Source: Asaia bogorensis
Lineage (GTDB): Bacteria; Pseudomonadota; Alphaproteobacteria; Acetobacterales; Acetobacteraceae
Reading direction: 5' to 3'
Assembly: GCF_900465345.1 (NCBI RefSeq)
Contig: NZ_UEGO01000013.1
Location: forward strand, 62,001 to 126,000
Length of the DNA: 64,000 nt
Position numbers and translations under genes: made by a program. Every line of letters begins with the position of its first letter. The first letter of the stretch is position 1. The notes beneath the pieces were generated by a model. The model did no database searches, was not told where the DNA came from, and saw only the letters and a program-made list of their open reading frames with translations. This document shows positions 50,384 to 59,741 of the stretch, one piece after another.

Positions 50384-51277
50384 ATGGAAGCTGTCATCGC
50401 CACACCAGAGCGGGTGAAGCGCAAAGCGGGAGCAGGTGTATTCCTCTCCCCTGCGGTCATCATCCTGTTGATCTGGTCTCTGATCCCCCTCGTCCTGACA
50501 CTCTGGTATTCGTTCCAGAACTATAATCTGGTCGACCCGACCCTCAAGGGTTTCGCCGGGTTCAGCAATTATGTCTATCTGCTGACCGACCCGGACTTCC
50601 TCTATGCGCTGCTGAATACCGTTCTGCTGGTGCTCGGGGTTCTTGTCATCAGCGTTGGCGGCGGTGTGCTACTGGCCGTGCTGTATGACCAGGATTTCTT
50701 CGGGCGCGGCATTGCACGTGTGCTGGTCATTTCCCCGTTCTTCGTCATGCCCACAGTCTCGGCCCTGTTGTGGAAAAACCTGATGCTGCACCCGATCTAT
50801 GGCGTCTACAGCGCCATGATGCGGGCAGTCGGGCTACAACCCATCGACTGGCTTGCCCATTATCCCATGCAGACAGTCATGATGATTGTTGCCTGGGAGT
50901 GGCTACCTTTTGCCGTGCTTATCCTGCTCACGGCGGTCCAGTCGCTCGATCATGAGCAGAAAGAAGCGGCACGTATGGACGGCGCGGGGCCGATCGCGCG
51001 GTTTCGCTACATCATCCTGCCGCATCTGAGCCGCGCCATCACGGTCGTGATCATGATCGAGACCATCTACCTGCTGACCGTGTTCGCCGAAATTTCGGTT
51101 ACGACCTCAGGCGGACCGGGCGTTGCCTCCACCAATCTGGCCTTCCTGATCTATTCACGCGCCCTGCTGCAATTCGATATCGGGGGTGCCTCGGCCGGTG
51201 GCGTGATTGCAATCATCATCGCCAATATCATCGCTGCATTCCTCGTTCGTGCGGTCGCCCGCAATCTGGAGGCATGA
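50384..51277 (+). CDS. Sugar/polyol ABC transporter permease (MalF/SmoF type)
   Basis: 297 residues from the ATG at 50384 (GTGGAG upstream); a TTG at 50378 is less likely. About six membrane segments, the first at LSPAVIILLIWSLIPLVLTL. The ABC coupling (EAA) loop is EAARMDGAGPIARFRYIILP (~196-215). It pairs with the next permease and the ATPase in a CUT1-type importer, probably for a pentitol or hexitol such as mannitol, sorbitol or arabitol. No binding-protein gene is found in the 111 bases before it. Confidence 0.92.
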   Translation: MEAVIATPERVKRKAGAGVFLSPAVIILLIWSLIPLVLTLWYSFQNYNLVDPTLKGFAGFSNYVYLLTDPDFLYALLNTVLLVLGVLVISVGGGVLLAVLYDQDFFGRGIARVLVISPFFVMPTVSALLWKNLMLHPIYGVYSAMMRAVGLQPIDWLAHYPMQTVMMIVAWEWLPFAVLILLTAVQSLDHEQKEAARMDGAGPIARFRYIILPHLSRAITVVIMIETIYLLTVFAEISVTTSGGPGVASTNLAFLIYSRALLQFDIGGASAGGVIAIIIANIIAAFLVRAVARNLEA

Positions 51278-51281
51278 AATC

Positions 51282-52109
51282 ATGGCCCGGAAAACGCAAC
51301 TCCTCCCCAAAATCGCGCTCGGTGTCGTCGGCTGGGCCGTCGCGCTGTGGATCTTCTTCCCGATCCTCTGGATGGTCCTTACCGGCTTCAAGAGCGAGAT
51401 GGACGCAATCTCGACACCGCCCCATCTAATCTTCAAGCCGACGCTGCAAAGCTATCACGACGTCTTTGCCCAGGAGAATTACTGGCATTTCACCTTCAAC
51501 ACCGTGTTCATGTCGGTGCTTGCCACTGGCGGCGCGCTGCTCCTTGGTGTTCCAGCAGCGTATTCGATGGCGTTTTTCCCCACAAAACGCACACGTGGCA
51601 CCCTGCTCTGGATGCTCTCGACGCGCATGTTGCCGCCTGTCGGCGTGCTCGTGCCGGTCTATCTGATCGCGCGCTCGACGCACATGCTCGACACGGTAAT
51701 CGGCCTCGCGATCATCAATCTGCTGACCAACCTGCCGATCATTGTCTGGATGCTTTACACCTTCTTCAAAGAAGTGCCGGTGCCAATCCTTGAGGCCGGT
51801 CGTATGGACGGGGCCAATCGCTGGCAGGAGATCAGCGTCGTGCTGCTTCCGCTCGCCCTGCCCGGCATTGCCTCTACAGCGCTGCTCTCTCTCATCCTGT
51901 GCTGGAACGAGGCCTTCTGGTCGCTCAACCTTACCTCGTCACGCGCTGCCCCTCTGGCGAGCTTCATTGCCTCGTTCTCGTCGCCCGAGGGACTGTTTTT
52001 CGCCAAGCTTTCCGCCGCCTCCACGCTTGCCGTCGCACCGATCCTTGTCTTCGGCTGGTTCAGCCAGAAGCAGCTCGTACGTGGCCTTACGTTTGGCGCC
52101 GTGAAATGA
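51282..52109 (+). CDS. Sugar/polyol ABC transporter permease (MalG/SmoG type)
   Basis: 275 residues from the ATG at 51282, with GGAGG 9 bases upstream and only 4 bases after the previous stop. About six membrane segments, first at IALGVVGWAVALWIFFPILWMVL. The coupling loop is LEAGRMDGANRWQEISVVLL (~175-194). The earlier frame from 51207 overlaps its partner and is rejected. A CUT1 inner-membrane half for polyols. Confidence 0.92.
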   Translation: MARKTQLLPKIALGVVGWAVALWIFFPILWMVLTGFKSEMDAISTPPHLIFKPTLQSYHDVFAQENYWHFTFNTVFMSVLATGGALLLGVPAAYSMAFFPTKRTRGTLLWMLSTRMLPPVGVLVPVYLIARSTHMLDTVIGLAIINLLTNLPIIVWMLYTFFKEVPVPILEAGRMDGANRWQEISVVLLPLALPGIASTALLSLILCWNEAFWSLNLTSSRAAPLASFIASFSSPEGLFFAKLSAASTLAVAPILVFGWFSQKQLVRGLTFGAVK

Positions 52110-52163
52110 CCCTCTCTGAAATGACCTTTCCTTTCGGCTTCTCACGCTCTTTCGGAGTGAACA

Positions 52164-53267
52164 ATGGCTAAAGTTGAACTGCGCGATATCCGCAAGACCT
52201 ATCACGCCGAAGAAATCATCAAGGGCGTCTCCCTTGAGATCAACGATGAGGAATTTGTGGTTTTCGTTGGCCCCTCAGGCTGCGGGAAATCCACCCTGCT
52301 GCGTATGATCGCCGGACTGGAAGAGATCTCTGGCGGTGACCTGCTGATTGACGGCAAGCGCGTCAATGATGTCGAGCCCGCCAAGCGCGGCCTTGCGATG
52401 GTCTTTCAGTCCTATGCGCTCTACCCGCATATGAATGTCTACCAGAACATGGAATTCGGCCTGAAGCTGGCCGGCATGCCGGAAGCCGAACGTCGCCAGA
52501 AAATCACCGACGTGGCCAAAACCCTGCAGCTCGATTCCTATCTCAAGCACAAGCCAGGACAGCTCTCGGGCGGCCAGAGGCAGCGCGTCGCAATCGGCCG
52601 TGCCATCGTGCGCAACCCCAAGGTGTTCCTGTTCGACGAGCCCCTTTCCAATCTCGATGCGGCCCTGCGTGGCCAGATGCGTGTCGAGCTTGCCACCCTG
52701 CACCGTCGCCTCAAAGCAACGACAATTTACGTCACCCATGATCAGGTTGAAGCCATGACTATGGCTGACAAGATCGTGGTACTGCAAAAGGGTGTCGTGG
52801 AGCAGGTTGGCTCACCGCTCGAGCTTTATCATCACCCCCGCAACCTGTTCGTTGCGCGCTTCATCGGTTCACCGCCAATGAATTTCCTGCCCGTGACCGT
52901 GCGCAGCATCGGTGAAGAAGGCATGACCGTTGCCCTCGATCACGGAACGCCCATCACGGTGCCTGTGCTACCGGGTGAGTCTGCTTCTGCCGAAGCCATG
53001 ACGCTGGGTGTTCGACCAGAGCATATCGTGCTCGACCCGCATGGCGAGATCTCAGGTGTGATCCGCATGGTCGAGCGGCTTGGCGCGCTCACGCTCTTGC
53101 ACGTCGCACTTCCGGATGGCGCGTTGATTATCGTGCAGACAGATGGCGATCACGGTGGCGAAGTGGATGCCACAGTCGGTCTACGCCTGCTCTCGGAAAA
53201 TTGTCACCTCTTCGACGCAAGAGGGATGGCGCTGACGAAGCTCGTGCGCCACCGTCTCGCCGGTTAA
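52164..53267 (+). CDS. Sugar/polyol ABC transporter ATP-binding protein (UgpC/SmoK type)
   Basis: 367 residues. The Walker A motif GPSGCGKST is at 36-44, the signature LSGGQRQRVAIGRAIV at ~134-149, Walker B is VFLFDEPLSNLD and the switch histidine is in VTHDQVEAMT. A C-terminal TOBE/regulatory domain (~235-367, GSPPMNFLPVTV) marks a CUT1 importer ATPase of the MalK/UgpC group. It energises the two permeases before it. Confidence 0.95.
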   Translation: MAKVELRDIRKTYHAEEIIKGVSLEINDEEFVVFVGPSGCGKSTLLRMIAGLEEISGGDLLIDGKRVNDVEPAKRGLAMVFQSYALYPHMNVYQNMEFGLKLAGMPEAERRQKITDVAKTLQLDSYLKHKPGQLSGGQRQRVAIGRAIVRNPKVFLFDEPLSNLDAALRGQMRVELATLHRRLKATTIYVTHDQVEAMTMADKIVVLQKGVVEQVGSPLELYHHPRNLFVARFIGSPPMNFLPVTVRSIGEEGMTVALDHGTPITVPVLPGESASAEAMTLGVRPEHIVLDPHGEISGVIRMVERLGALTLLHVALPDGALIIVQTDGDHGGEVDATVGLRLLSENCHLFDARGMALTKLVRHRLAG

Positions 53268-53284
53268 CAAGAAAGTCACTCCCC

Positions 53285-54058
53285 ATGTATATGGAAAAAC
53301 TTCGCCTCGATGGTCGTGTTGCAGTCGTCACAGGCGGCGCGCAGAACATCGGTCTGTGCTGTGCCACCGCGCTCGCCGAAGCCGGCGCCCATGTGGTCAT
53401 TGCTGACCTCGATGCGACCAAGGCAGCTGAATCGGCCAAGAGTCTGACCGATCAGGGTATGAAAGCCTGCAGCGTCGCGATGGATGTCACTTCCGAGAGC
53501 AGTGTCACCCAGGCCGTGGACACCGTCGTCCAGCGTCATGGCCGCCTCGATATTCTGGTGGCCAATGCCGGGCTGTGCATCTCCGAGGTCAAGGCCGAGG
53601 ACATGACGGAAGACCAGTGGCTCAAGCAGATCAATGTCAATCTCAATGGCGTATTCCGCTGCTGCCAGGCCGTTGGACGCGTGATGATCAAGCAGAAATC
53701 AGGCGCGATTGTTGCAATCGGGTCGATGTCCGGCCTTATCGTCAACCGTCCGCAGGAGCAGGCTGCCTATAACGCTTCGAAGGCAGGGGTGCATCAGTAC
53801 ATTCGCTCACTGGCCGCTGAGTGGGCCCCGCATGGCATCCGTGCCAATGCCGTTGCCCCCACCTATATCGAAACCACCCTCACCCGCTTTGGTATGCAGA
53901 AGCCCGCACTGTATGACCGCTGGGTCGATGGTACCCCGATGGGCCGCGTTGGACAGCCCGAAGAAGTGGCCTCGGTTGTCCAGTTCCTGGCGTCGGATGC
54001 TGCAAGCCTGATGACCGGCTCGATCGTCAGTGTCGATGGTGGCTTTACCGTCTGGTGA
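53285..54058 (+). CDS. SDR polyol dehydrogenase, D-arabitol dehydrogenase-like
   Basis: 257 residues from the ATG at 53285; the longer frame overlaps the ATPase gene. Cofactor motif TGGAQNIG (~16-23), NAG (in LVANAGLCIS), catalytic Ser in GSMSGLIV and the YNASK pair. It ends SVDGGFTVW. As I recall, the sequence closely resembles the 257-residue Gluconobacter D-arabitol dehydrogenase, including MYMEKLRLD. Such enzymes use NAD+ to oxidise D-arabitol to a pentulose. The exact product (D-xylulose or D-ribulose) is not shown; the neighbouring kinase resembles a ribulokinase. Last gene of its operon. Confidence 0.88.
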   Translation: MYMEKLRLDGRVAVVTGGAQNIGLCCATALAEAGAHVVIADLDATKAAESAKSLTDQGMKACSVAMDVTSESSVTQAVDTVVQRHGRLDILVANAGLCISEVKAEDMTEDQWLKQINVNLNGVFRCCQAVGRVMIKQKSGAIVAIGSMSGLIVNRPQEQAAYNASKAGVHQYIRSLAAEWAPHGIRANAVAPTYIETTLTRFGMQKPALYDRWVDGTPMGRVGQPEEVASVVQFLASDAASLMTGSIVSVDGGFTVW

Positions 54059-54072
54059 TCTGACGGGAAACG

Positions 54073-54096
54073 GGCCGCAACCTGCTTGTTGCGGCC
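54073..54096 (+). terminator. Hairpin after the SDR gene
   Basis: GGCCGCAAC (54073-54081) pairs with GTTGCGGCC (54088-54096) around CTGCTT, 15 bases after the stop. TTGAGC follows, so the T-run is weak. It precedes a second hairpin. Confidence 0.6.
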
Positions 54097-54107
54097 TTGA
54101 GCAAAGA

Positions 54108-54140
54108 AACACCCGGTGCCGTAATGGTGCCGGGTGTTTT
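54108..54140. terminator. Bidirectional terminator between SDR and GST
   Basis: AACACCCGGTGCC (54108-54120) pairs with GGTGCCGGGTGTT (54126-54138) over 13 positions (two wobbles), loop GTAAT, with T on the right and A on the left. It separates convergent genes. Confidence 0.75.
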
Positions 54141-54195
54141 GCTTTGGAACAGGAGTGGGGGCAAACCCCATGATTCTGCCCCACCGTTTAAACTC

Positions 54196-54831
54196 TCAGG
54201 ACTTCACTTCATCGGCCCGCGCAAGGGCACGCTGCGTGGCCGGTCGGGCCTCGACGATCCCGCGCCAGGCTTTCACCGCAGGGAAGGCTTCGATATCGAT
54301 CCCCTGTTCCTTCCAGGTGCGCGTCCACGGATAGGTCGCCATATCGGCAATGCCGTATTGCTCTCCACTTACGAAGGCGCTTTCTTTCAGGCGTGTCTCC
54401 AGCACCGCATAGAGGCGCTTCGTCTCGTCCTGATAGCGCTTGATGGCATAAGCGATCTTCTCGGGGGCATAGAGCGTGAAATGATGGTTCTGTCCCAGCA
54501 TGGGCCCGAAGCCCCCCATCTGCCAGAACAGCCACTCAAGGGTCTTGATCTTTTCACGTGGCGCGGAAGAGAGGAATAATCCGGTTTTCTCGGCCAGATA
54601 AAGCAGGATCTCGCCGGACTCAAACACGCTGATCGGTTCACCGCCGTCAGCGGGCGCGTGGTCGACAATCGCCGGCATCTTGTTGTTGGGCGAAATCTTG
54701 AGAAATGCGGGCGCGAATTGATCGCCCTTGCTGATATTGACCGGAATGATCCGGTAATCCAACCCGGCCTCCTCAAGGAAAAGCGTTATCTTGTGGCCAT
54801 TGGGCGTCGGCCAGTAATACAGATCAATCAC
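54196..54831 (-). CDS. Glutathione S-transferase-like protein
   Basis: 211 residues, GTG start with AGGAG 9 bases upstream. The N-terminal thioredoxin fold begins MIDLYYWPTPNGHKITLFLEE split over ~1-21 and has the cis-Pro NKMPAIV and the glutathione-binding FESGEILLYLAEKTG. The C-terminal helical domain has MLGQNHHF and IADMATYPW. It resembles the YfcG/Nu-class or Ure2-like GSTs with disulfide-bond reductase activity. It is the last gene after ackA-xfp-HAD. Partner substrate unknown. Confidence 0.9.
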   Translation of the reverse strand: MIDLYYWPTPNGHKITLFLEEAGLDYRIIPVNISKGDQFAPAFLKISPNNKMPAIVDHAPADGGEPISVFESGEILLYLAEKTGLFLSSAPREKIKTLEWLFWQMGGFGPMLGQNHHFTLYAPEKIAYAIKRYQDETKRLYAVLETRLKESAFVSGEQYGIADMATYPWTRTWKEQGIDIEAFPAVKAWRGIVEARPATQRALARADEVKS

Positions 54832-54841
54832 GCTTCGAACT

Positions 54842-54861
54842 CCTGATCACAGTTGATCAGG
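54842..54861 (-). promoter_or_regulatory. Hairpin over the HAD stop codon and GST ribosome site
   Basis: CCTGATCA (54842-54849) and TGATCAGG (54854-54861) form a perfect 8-base stem with a 4-base loop. On the minus strand the HAD stop lies in one arm and the AGGAG of GST starts in the other. It could couple or throttle GST translation. Confidence 0.5.
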
Positions 54862-55669
54862 TGGCAACGTCCCCCAGCACGTAACGTTCGAGCCCGATCG
54901 CAAAGCCCTCTTCCTCGCACGAGGTTGAGACATGGGTTGCCGCAGCCTTGACCGTGTCATTCGCCTGCCCCATCGCAATCGACATACCCGTCTTTGCAAA
55001 CATGAGCATATCATTGGGCTGGTCTCCCAATGTGACCATCGACGCAGCCGGAATGTCGAACAACGCTTCCAGCGTTGTCACCACGCCGCCCTTGTTGGCC
55101 TCGCGATTGGTGACGTCAACATAATAGGGCTGTGAACAAGCGGCCGAGGCTGTCTGGCCAAGTGCTTCCTGCAAGTCACGCTCGAGCTTCTGCATCAGCG
55201 CGGCATCGTCACTGACACCGGTGATCTTCACGACGTCGTCCAGATGACGGGAGACATCGTCTACTCTGGGTGCGAATTTCACCGTCCATTCCTCGCGCGA
55301 GACATGGGGCGCATCGTGGTCATGAACAAACCAGTCATGGCTCGTATAGACCCAGGGGTCCGCCCCATGATCGGTGATGATCTTCAGCACCTGCTCCGCC
55401 TGGGCATGAGTCAGGCGTTTGGTTTCGATGACGCTCCAGTCCGGATGGACCAGAACGCCACCATTGAAACCTGCAATCGGCATATCGATCGCCAGCGGTT
55501 CAATCAGCATCGCCATGCCACGAGGCGGTCGCCCGCTTGTCACGGCAAACCGTATACCCCTCTCCCGAAGGGCATGAACGGCGCGGATGGCACGGGGTGT
55601 CAGGATCTTGTCCCTCGTCACCAGTGTCCCATCCACGTCAGCGAGGACGAGTTGAACCGCTTGCTTCAT
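54857..55669 (-). CDS. HAD-superfamily hydrolase, Cof/YidA type
   Basis: 270 residues from the ATG at 55669, which overlaps the phosphoketolase stop (TGATG); the longer frame is rejected. HAD motif I is VLADVDGTLVTRD, motif II is VTSGRP, a C2-type cap follows, and motif IV is VTLGDQPNDMLMFAKTG. Cof-type enzymes are sugar-phosphate or nucleotide phosphatases of broad range. Coupling to xfp suggests a role in sugar-phosphate housekeeping. The substrate is not determined. Confidence 0.88.
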   Translation of the reverse strand: MKQAVQLVLADVDGTLVTRDKILTPRAIRAVHALRERGIRFAVTSGRPPRGMAMLIEPLAIDMPIAGFNGGVLVHPDWSVIETKRLTHAQAEQVLKIITDHGADPWVYTSHDWFVHDHDAPHVSREEWTVKFAPRVDDVSRHLDDVVKITGVSDDAALMQKLERDLQEALGQTASAACSQPYYVDVTNREANKGGVVTTLEALFDIPAASMVTLGDQPNDMLMFAKTGMSIAMGQANDTVKAAATHVSTSCEEEGFAIGLERYVLGDVAT

Positions 55670-58047
55670 CAGCCCCGGCTTCCCTGCCACTTCCAGTTGA
55701 GGATCTCGGGCATATCCTCACCGTACTGGGCAATGTAGCGCTTATGTTCAACAAGCTTGTCGTTGATCATCTGCGTGACATAGGCGGCATGTCCCGACAG
55801 GGCCGGAACGCGACGCACGGCGTTCAGTACGATGTGATAGCGGTCGAGGTTGTTACGCACGGTCATGTCGAACGGCGTGGTGGTGGTGCCTTCTTCGCGG
55901 AAGCCGTGCACATGGAAGTTGGCACGATTGCTGCGACGATAGATCAGACGATGCACGAGCTGCGGATAGCCATGGAAGGCGAACAGCACAGGCTTGTCCT
56001 TGGTGAACAGATTATCGAAGGTCACATCGTCCAGACCATGCGGGTGCTCGCTCGGCGACTGCAGCGTCATGAGATCGACAACGTTCACAAAGCGAACCTT
56101 GAGGTCAGGCGTATGCTCGCGGAGCAGTTGCACAGCGGCAAGCGCCTCGACCGTGGGAACGTCACCCGCAGAAGCAATGACCAGATCTGGCTCGAAGCCC
56201 TTGTCATTGCTGGCCCACTGCCAGATGCCGATACCCTGGCTGCAATGCGCGATGGCCGCATCGATATCCAGCCACTGATGTTCCGGCTGCTTGCCCGCCA
56301 CGATCACGTTGATACGATCCCAGCTTTCAAGGCAGTGCTTGGCCACATAGAGCAGGGTGTTCGCATCAGGCGGCAGATACACGCGGGCGATATCGGCCTT
56401 CTTGTTCACCACATGATCCATGAACCCCGGATCCTGATGGCTGAAGCCGTTATGATCCTGACGCCAGACATGCGAGGTCAGCAGGTAATTGAGCGAAGCG
56501 ATCGGACGGCGCCACTGAACTTCCTTCGCCGACTTGATCCATTTCGCATGCTGATTGACCATCGAGTCAACCAGATGGACGAAGGCTTCGTAGCACGAGA
56601 AGAAGCCATGACGCCCGGTCAGCAGATAGCCTTCAAGCCAACCCTGAATGGTATGCTCACTCAGGATTTCCATGACGAGGCCATCCGGTGCCAGATGATC
56701 GTCATAGGAATACGTCTCGGCCGTCCAGGCGCGGTTGGTTACCTCAAGGACGTCATTTAGGCGGTTCGAGTTGTTTTCATCCGGCGACAGCACGCGGAAA
56801 TTGCGGCTCTCAAGGTTCATGCGCATCACATCACGGAGCCATGCTCCGAGAATTCGTGTGCTTTCAGCAAGAACGGCACCGGGCGATGACACTGCAAGAG
56901 CGTGGGTCTCGATGTCCGGCATACGAAGCGGACGACGAAGCTGACCACCATTGCCATGAGGATTGTCGCTCATGCGGAGGGTACCCTCCGGCGCCAGAGC
57001 GGCAATCTCGGCATGGAGGCGGCCGTTCTCGTCAAACAGCGTCTCGGGCTTGTAGCTGCGCATCCAGTCTTCAAGGATCTTCAGATGGCCCGGCTTTTCC
57101 AGATCCGTCAGGGGAACCTGATGGGAACGCCAATAGCCCTCGCAACGCTGACCATCGACCTCCTTGGGGCCAGTCCAGCCCTTCGGCGTGCGCATGATGA
57201 TCATGGGCCAGGTCGGACGATCCGCGTTGTTTTCGCTGCGCGCGCGCTTCTGGATCTCGGCGATCTTGTCGAAACAGGTGTCCATGGCCTTCGCCATGAG
57301 CTGATGCACGGTGTCACGATCATCGCCGGCGACGATCACCGGATCGTAACCATAGCCGCGGAACAGGGCCAGTAGCTCTTCCTCGGGGATACGAGCCAGC
57401 ACCGTCGGGTTGGCAATCTTGTATCCGTTGAGATGCAGGATCGGCAGAACCGCGCCGTCATTGCGCGGGTCGAGGAACTTGTTGCTGTGCCACGAGGTCG
57501 CGAGCGGGCCGGTTTCGGCTTCACCGTCACCGACAACGCAGGCTACGACCAGATCAGGATTGTCCAGCACGGCGCCATAGGCATGAGAGAGCGAATAGCC
57601 GAGCTCACCGCCTTCATGAATCGAACCAGGGGTAGTCGCAGCCACATGGCTGGGAATACCACCGGGGAACGAGAACTGCTTGACCAGGCGGCCAACACCC
57701 TCGATGTCTTGCGACACTTCCGGGAAATACTCGCTATACGTACCTTCGAGATAGGTTGCGGCGACGACACCCGGCGCCCCATGACCCGGGCCCGCGATGA
57801 AGAGAATGCTCTTCTGGCGCTCCTTGATGATGCGGTTGAGGTGCAGATAGAGCAGCGTCAAACCCGGCGTGGTTCCGAAATGCCCCAGAAGACGAGGCTT
57901 CACATGCTCCAGTTTGAGCGGATCACGCAGCAGCGGATTATCCAGAAGATAGATCTGCGCGACGGAGAGATAGTTGGCAGCCTGCCACCACTGATCAAAC
58001 AGGGCGATCTGCTTTGCAGAGAGCGGACCTTGAGCGGTCATGATCAC
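55669..58047 (-). CDS. xfp: Phosphoketolase
   Basis: 792 residues, GTG start overlapping the ackA stop (GTGA); an ATG at 58041 is an alternative. It cleaves xylulose 5-phosphate (and perhaps fructose 6-phosphate) with phosphate to acetyl phosphate and glyceraldehyde 3-phosphate or erythrose 4-phosphate, using thiamine diphosphate. Family signatures are [36 protein letters not shown], the ThDP motif [15 protein letters not shown] and [15 protein letters not shown]. ackA precedes it and turns acetyl phosphate into acetate plus ATP. This is the standard acetic-acid-bacterial pair. Confidence 0.97.
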   Translation of the reverse strand: MIMTAQGPLSAKQIALFDQWWQAANYLSVAQIYLLDNPLLRDPLKLEHVKPRLLGHFGTTPGLTLLYLHLNRIIKERQKSILFIAGPGHGAPGVVAATYLEGTYSEYFPEVSQDIEGVGRLVKQFSFPGGIPSHVAATTPGSIHEGGELGYSLSHAYGAVLDNPDLVVACVVGDGEAETGPLATSWHSNKFLDPRNDGAVLPILHLNGYKIANPTVLARIPEEELLALFRGYGYDPVIVAGDDRDTVHQLMAKAMDTCFDKIAEIQKRARSENNADRPTWPMIIMRTPKGWTGPKEVDGQRCEGYWRSHQVPLTDLEKPGHLKILEDWMRSYKPETLFDENGRLHAEIAALAPEGTLRMSDNPHGNGGQLRRPLRMPDIETHALAVSSPGAVLAESTRILGAWLRDVMRMNLESRNFRVLSPDENNSNRLNDVLEVTNRAWTAETYSYDDHLAPDGLVMEILSEHTIQGWLEGYLLTGRHGFFSCYEAFVHLVDSMVNQHAKWIKSAKEVQWRRPIASLNYLLTSHVWRQDHNGFSHQDPGFMDHVVNKKADIARVYLPPDANTLLYVAKHCLESWDRINVIVAGKQPEHQWLDIDAAIAHCSQGIGIWQWASNDKGFEPDLVIASAGDVPTVEALAAVQLLREHTPDLKVRFVNVVDLMTLQSPSEHPHGLDDVTFDNLFTKDKPVLFAFHGYPQLVHRLIYRRSNRANFHVHGFREEGTTTTPFDMTVRNNLDRYHIVLNAVRRVPALSGHAAYVTQMINDKLVEHKRYIAQYGEDMPEILNWKWQGSRG

Positions 58048-59240
58048 TGTTTTCCTTTCATTATTCTTCTTGTTTGACGGAAGATCGTTGTTTCTTCATC
58101 AGCAGGGATGACGAGCACCGTCACCCTGCCCGATCTCTGACTTATCGTGGGGCGTCCGGCGAGATTGGCGTCTTCGCAAAGTTGCACATCGAGCCATTTC
58201 AGCCTTTGACAGACAGCGCGCCTGAATGTCGCGTCATGCTGTCCGATACCCCCGGTAAAGACGATGGCATCCACACCGCCCATCTGGGCAATGAGACCGC
58301 CGGCCTGCTGTACGAAGCGCTCTACGAACATCTCGAGCGCAAGCTGAACATTTTCGTCAGCTTCATGCTCACGCAGAACGCGCATGTCGCTGGAGAGCCC
58401 TGAAACCCCTTTAAGACCCGACTGATAATACAGCGTATCCTGCACTTCCGCCGGGGTCAGGTTCTTCTGTTGCAGCAGATACAGAATGGCGCCGGGATCA
58501 ATCGTCCCACAGCGTGTGCCCATCATGAGGCCATCCAGAACGGTGAGCCCCATGGTCGTGGCAATGCTGCGCCCATGCATCATGGCACACAGGCTCGCGC
58601 CGTTTCCGATATGGGCGACAAGAACGCGCTTGGAAGCGATAGCCGGGAAGCGCGCCTCGAGCTCACTGGCGATATAGTCGTATGACAGGCCATGAAATCC
58701 ATAGACACGAGCGCCGTGATCCAGCAGCGCGGCGGGTAGCGGCAGGCGTGTGCGCACATTCGGTATCGTGTGATGGAATGAGGTGTCGAAACAGGCCACC
58801 TGCAAGAGGTCGGGCTTTTCTTCAAGCAGCAGGCGCATCGGGGCGATGCTCGGCGGCTGGTGGAGCGGTGCAAGTGAGATCAGGTCATCAAGCTGCCCAA
58901 GAACCTCGCCATTGATTGCGGTTGGTCCTTCGAAATAACTGCCACCATGGACCACACGGTGACCGACCGCGCCGATCTTGCTGCCGCTCTCATGGGCCTC
59001 GACGAAATCCAGAACGTGGCGGATCATATCCCCATGCGCGGTCGCATGTTTGCCGGTTGCCTCGATCACCATGCGCTTGCTGACCCCATCGGGGGTCCGC
59101 GTGGTCAGAACAGCGCCCCCGGCCTGATACTCGACCAGACCGGAAAGAAGCCGCGCAGTCGTGCTGTCCTCGTCGAACAAGGCGAATTTGATGCTGGATG
59201 AACCGGAGTTGAGGGTGAGGATTGTTCTGCTTTTGGACAC
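58044..59240 (-). CDS. ackA: Acetate kinase
   Basis: 398 residues, GTG start with CGAGGTT upstream. It makes acetate and ATP from acetyl phosphate and ADP. Motifs: the N-terminal [45 protein letters not shown] and [29 protein letters not shown] and the C-terminal [12 protein letters not shown]. It heads the ackA-xfp-HAD-GST set, with a 4-base overlap to xfp. The region upstream carries a CRP-like site. Confidence 0.97.
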   Translation of the reverse strand: MSKSRTILTLNSGSSSIKFALFDEDSTTARLLSGLVEYQAGGAVLTTRTPDGVSKRMVIEATGKHATAHGDMIRHVLDFVEAHESGSKIGAVGHRVVHGGSYFEGPTAINGEVLGQLDDLISLAPLHQPPSIAPMRLLLEEKPDLLQVACFDTSFHHTIPNVRTRLPLPAALLDHGARVYGFHGLSYDYIASELEARFPAIASKRVLVAHIGNGASLCAMMHGRSIATTMGLTVLDGLMMGTRCGTIDPGAILYLLQQKNLTPAEVQDTLYYQSGLKGVSGLSSDMRVLREHEADENVQLALEMFVERFVQQAGGLIAQMGGVDAIVFTGGIGQHDATFRRAVCQRLKWLDVQLCEDANLAGRPTISQRSGRVTVLVIPADEETTIFRQTRRIMKGKQ

Positions 59241-59697
59241 GTAAGAACCTCGGGTTGCCTGGCCTTATTGCCAGCATCCGAGTGTTAAACCGCGTGATCA
59301 ACTAATGGTTTTGACATAACATGGCGGTAATCAGGGATCGAATTGATCCGGATTCCTGAAAATCCAAGTATATGCTGGGTTTTACCGCTCAGCACTCGCC
59401 AGTCATACACGGATATGTGAAAATAACCACATAGGACGCCAGGGTTCGACCTATTCCCAATACCGGAAACAGGATGGTCATCCTGCCTATGTCATCCATA
59501 TCGCGACAAACCATGTCGCGACTTACCTCCGGGCTTTATGTCTGCTTTCAGCCGGAAGGAAGATACCTCATCGGGGGCGTATCATGTCTTCAGGAGGCCG
59601 TCGGTCGCCTGCAGCGCTCCCGCGAAGAGCGCAACGCAAGGTGTACGGGCGCAACGCCGTCTTGCCATGCAAGGTGACAAGGCAGAAAAAAGCAGAT
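59241..59697. other. Long non-coding region upstream of ackA
   Basis: About 457 bases between ackA (minus) and the terminator of the helicase gene. I see no convincing gene. It contains the CRP-like site at 59415-59432 and must hold the ackA promoter. The part 59470-59690 has no recognisable feature. Confidence 0.5.
59415..59432. promoter_or_regulatory. CRP/FNR-like site upstream of ackA
   Basis: ATGTGAAAATAACCACAT fits TGTGA-N6-TCACA with one mismatch (CCACA), centred ~183 bases upstream of the ackA start. Confidence 0.45.
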
Positions 59698-59731
59698 GCA
59701 GGGTAGCTTCGATGTCTCGAAGCTACCCTGC
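59698..59731 (-). terminator. Strong hairpin terminator of the helicase gene
   Basis: A perfect 15-base inverted repeat, GCAGGGTAGCTTCGA / TCGAAGCTACCCTGC with loop TGTC, lies 10 bases beyond the helicase stop. On the minus strand TTTTTT follows ~8 bases later. Confidence 0.8.
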
Positions 59732-59741
59732 AAACAAAGTG

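Noticed and set aside
55537-56760. 407-residue frame opposite the phosphoketolase
   Set aside because: Shadow of xfp and the HAD gene in GC-rich DNA.
59440-59475. tRNA-like GGTTCGA stretch
   Set aside because: No acceptor or anticodon stems can be built around it.
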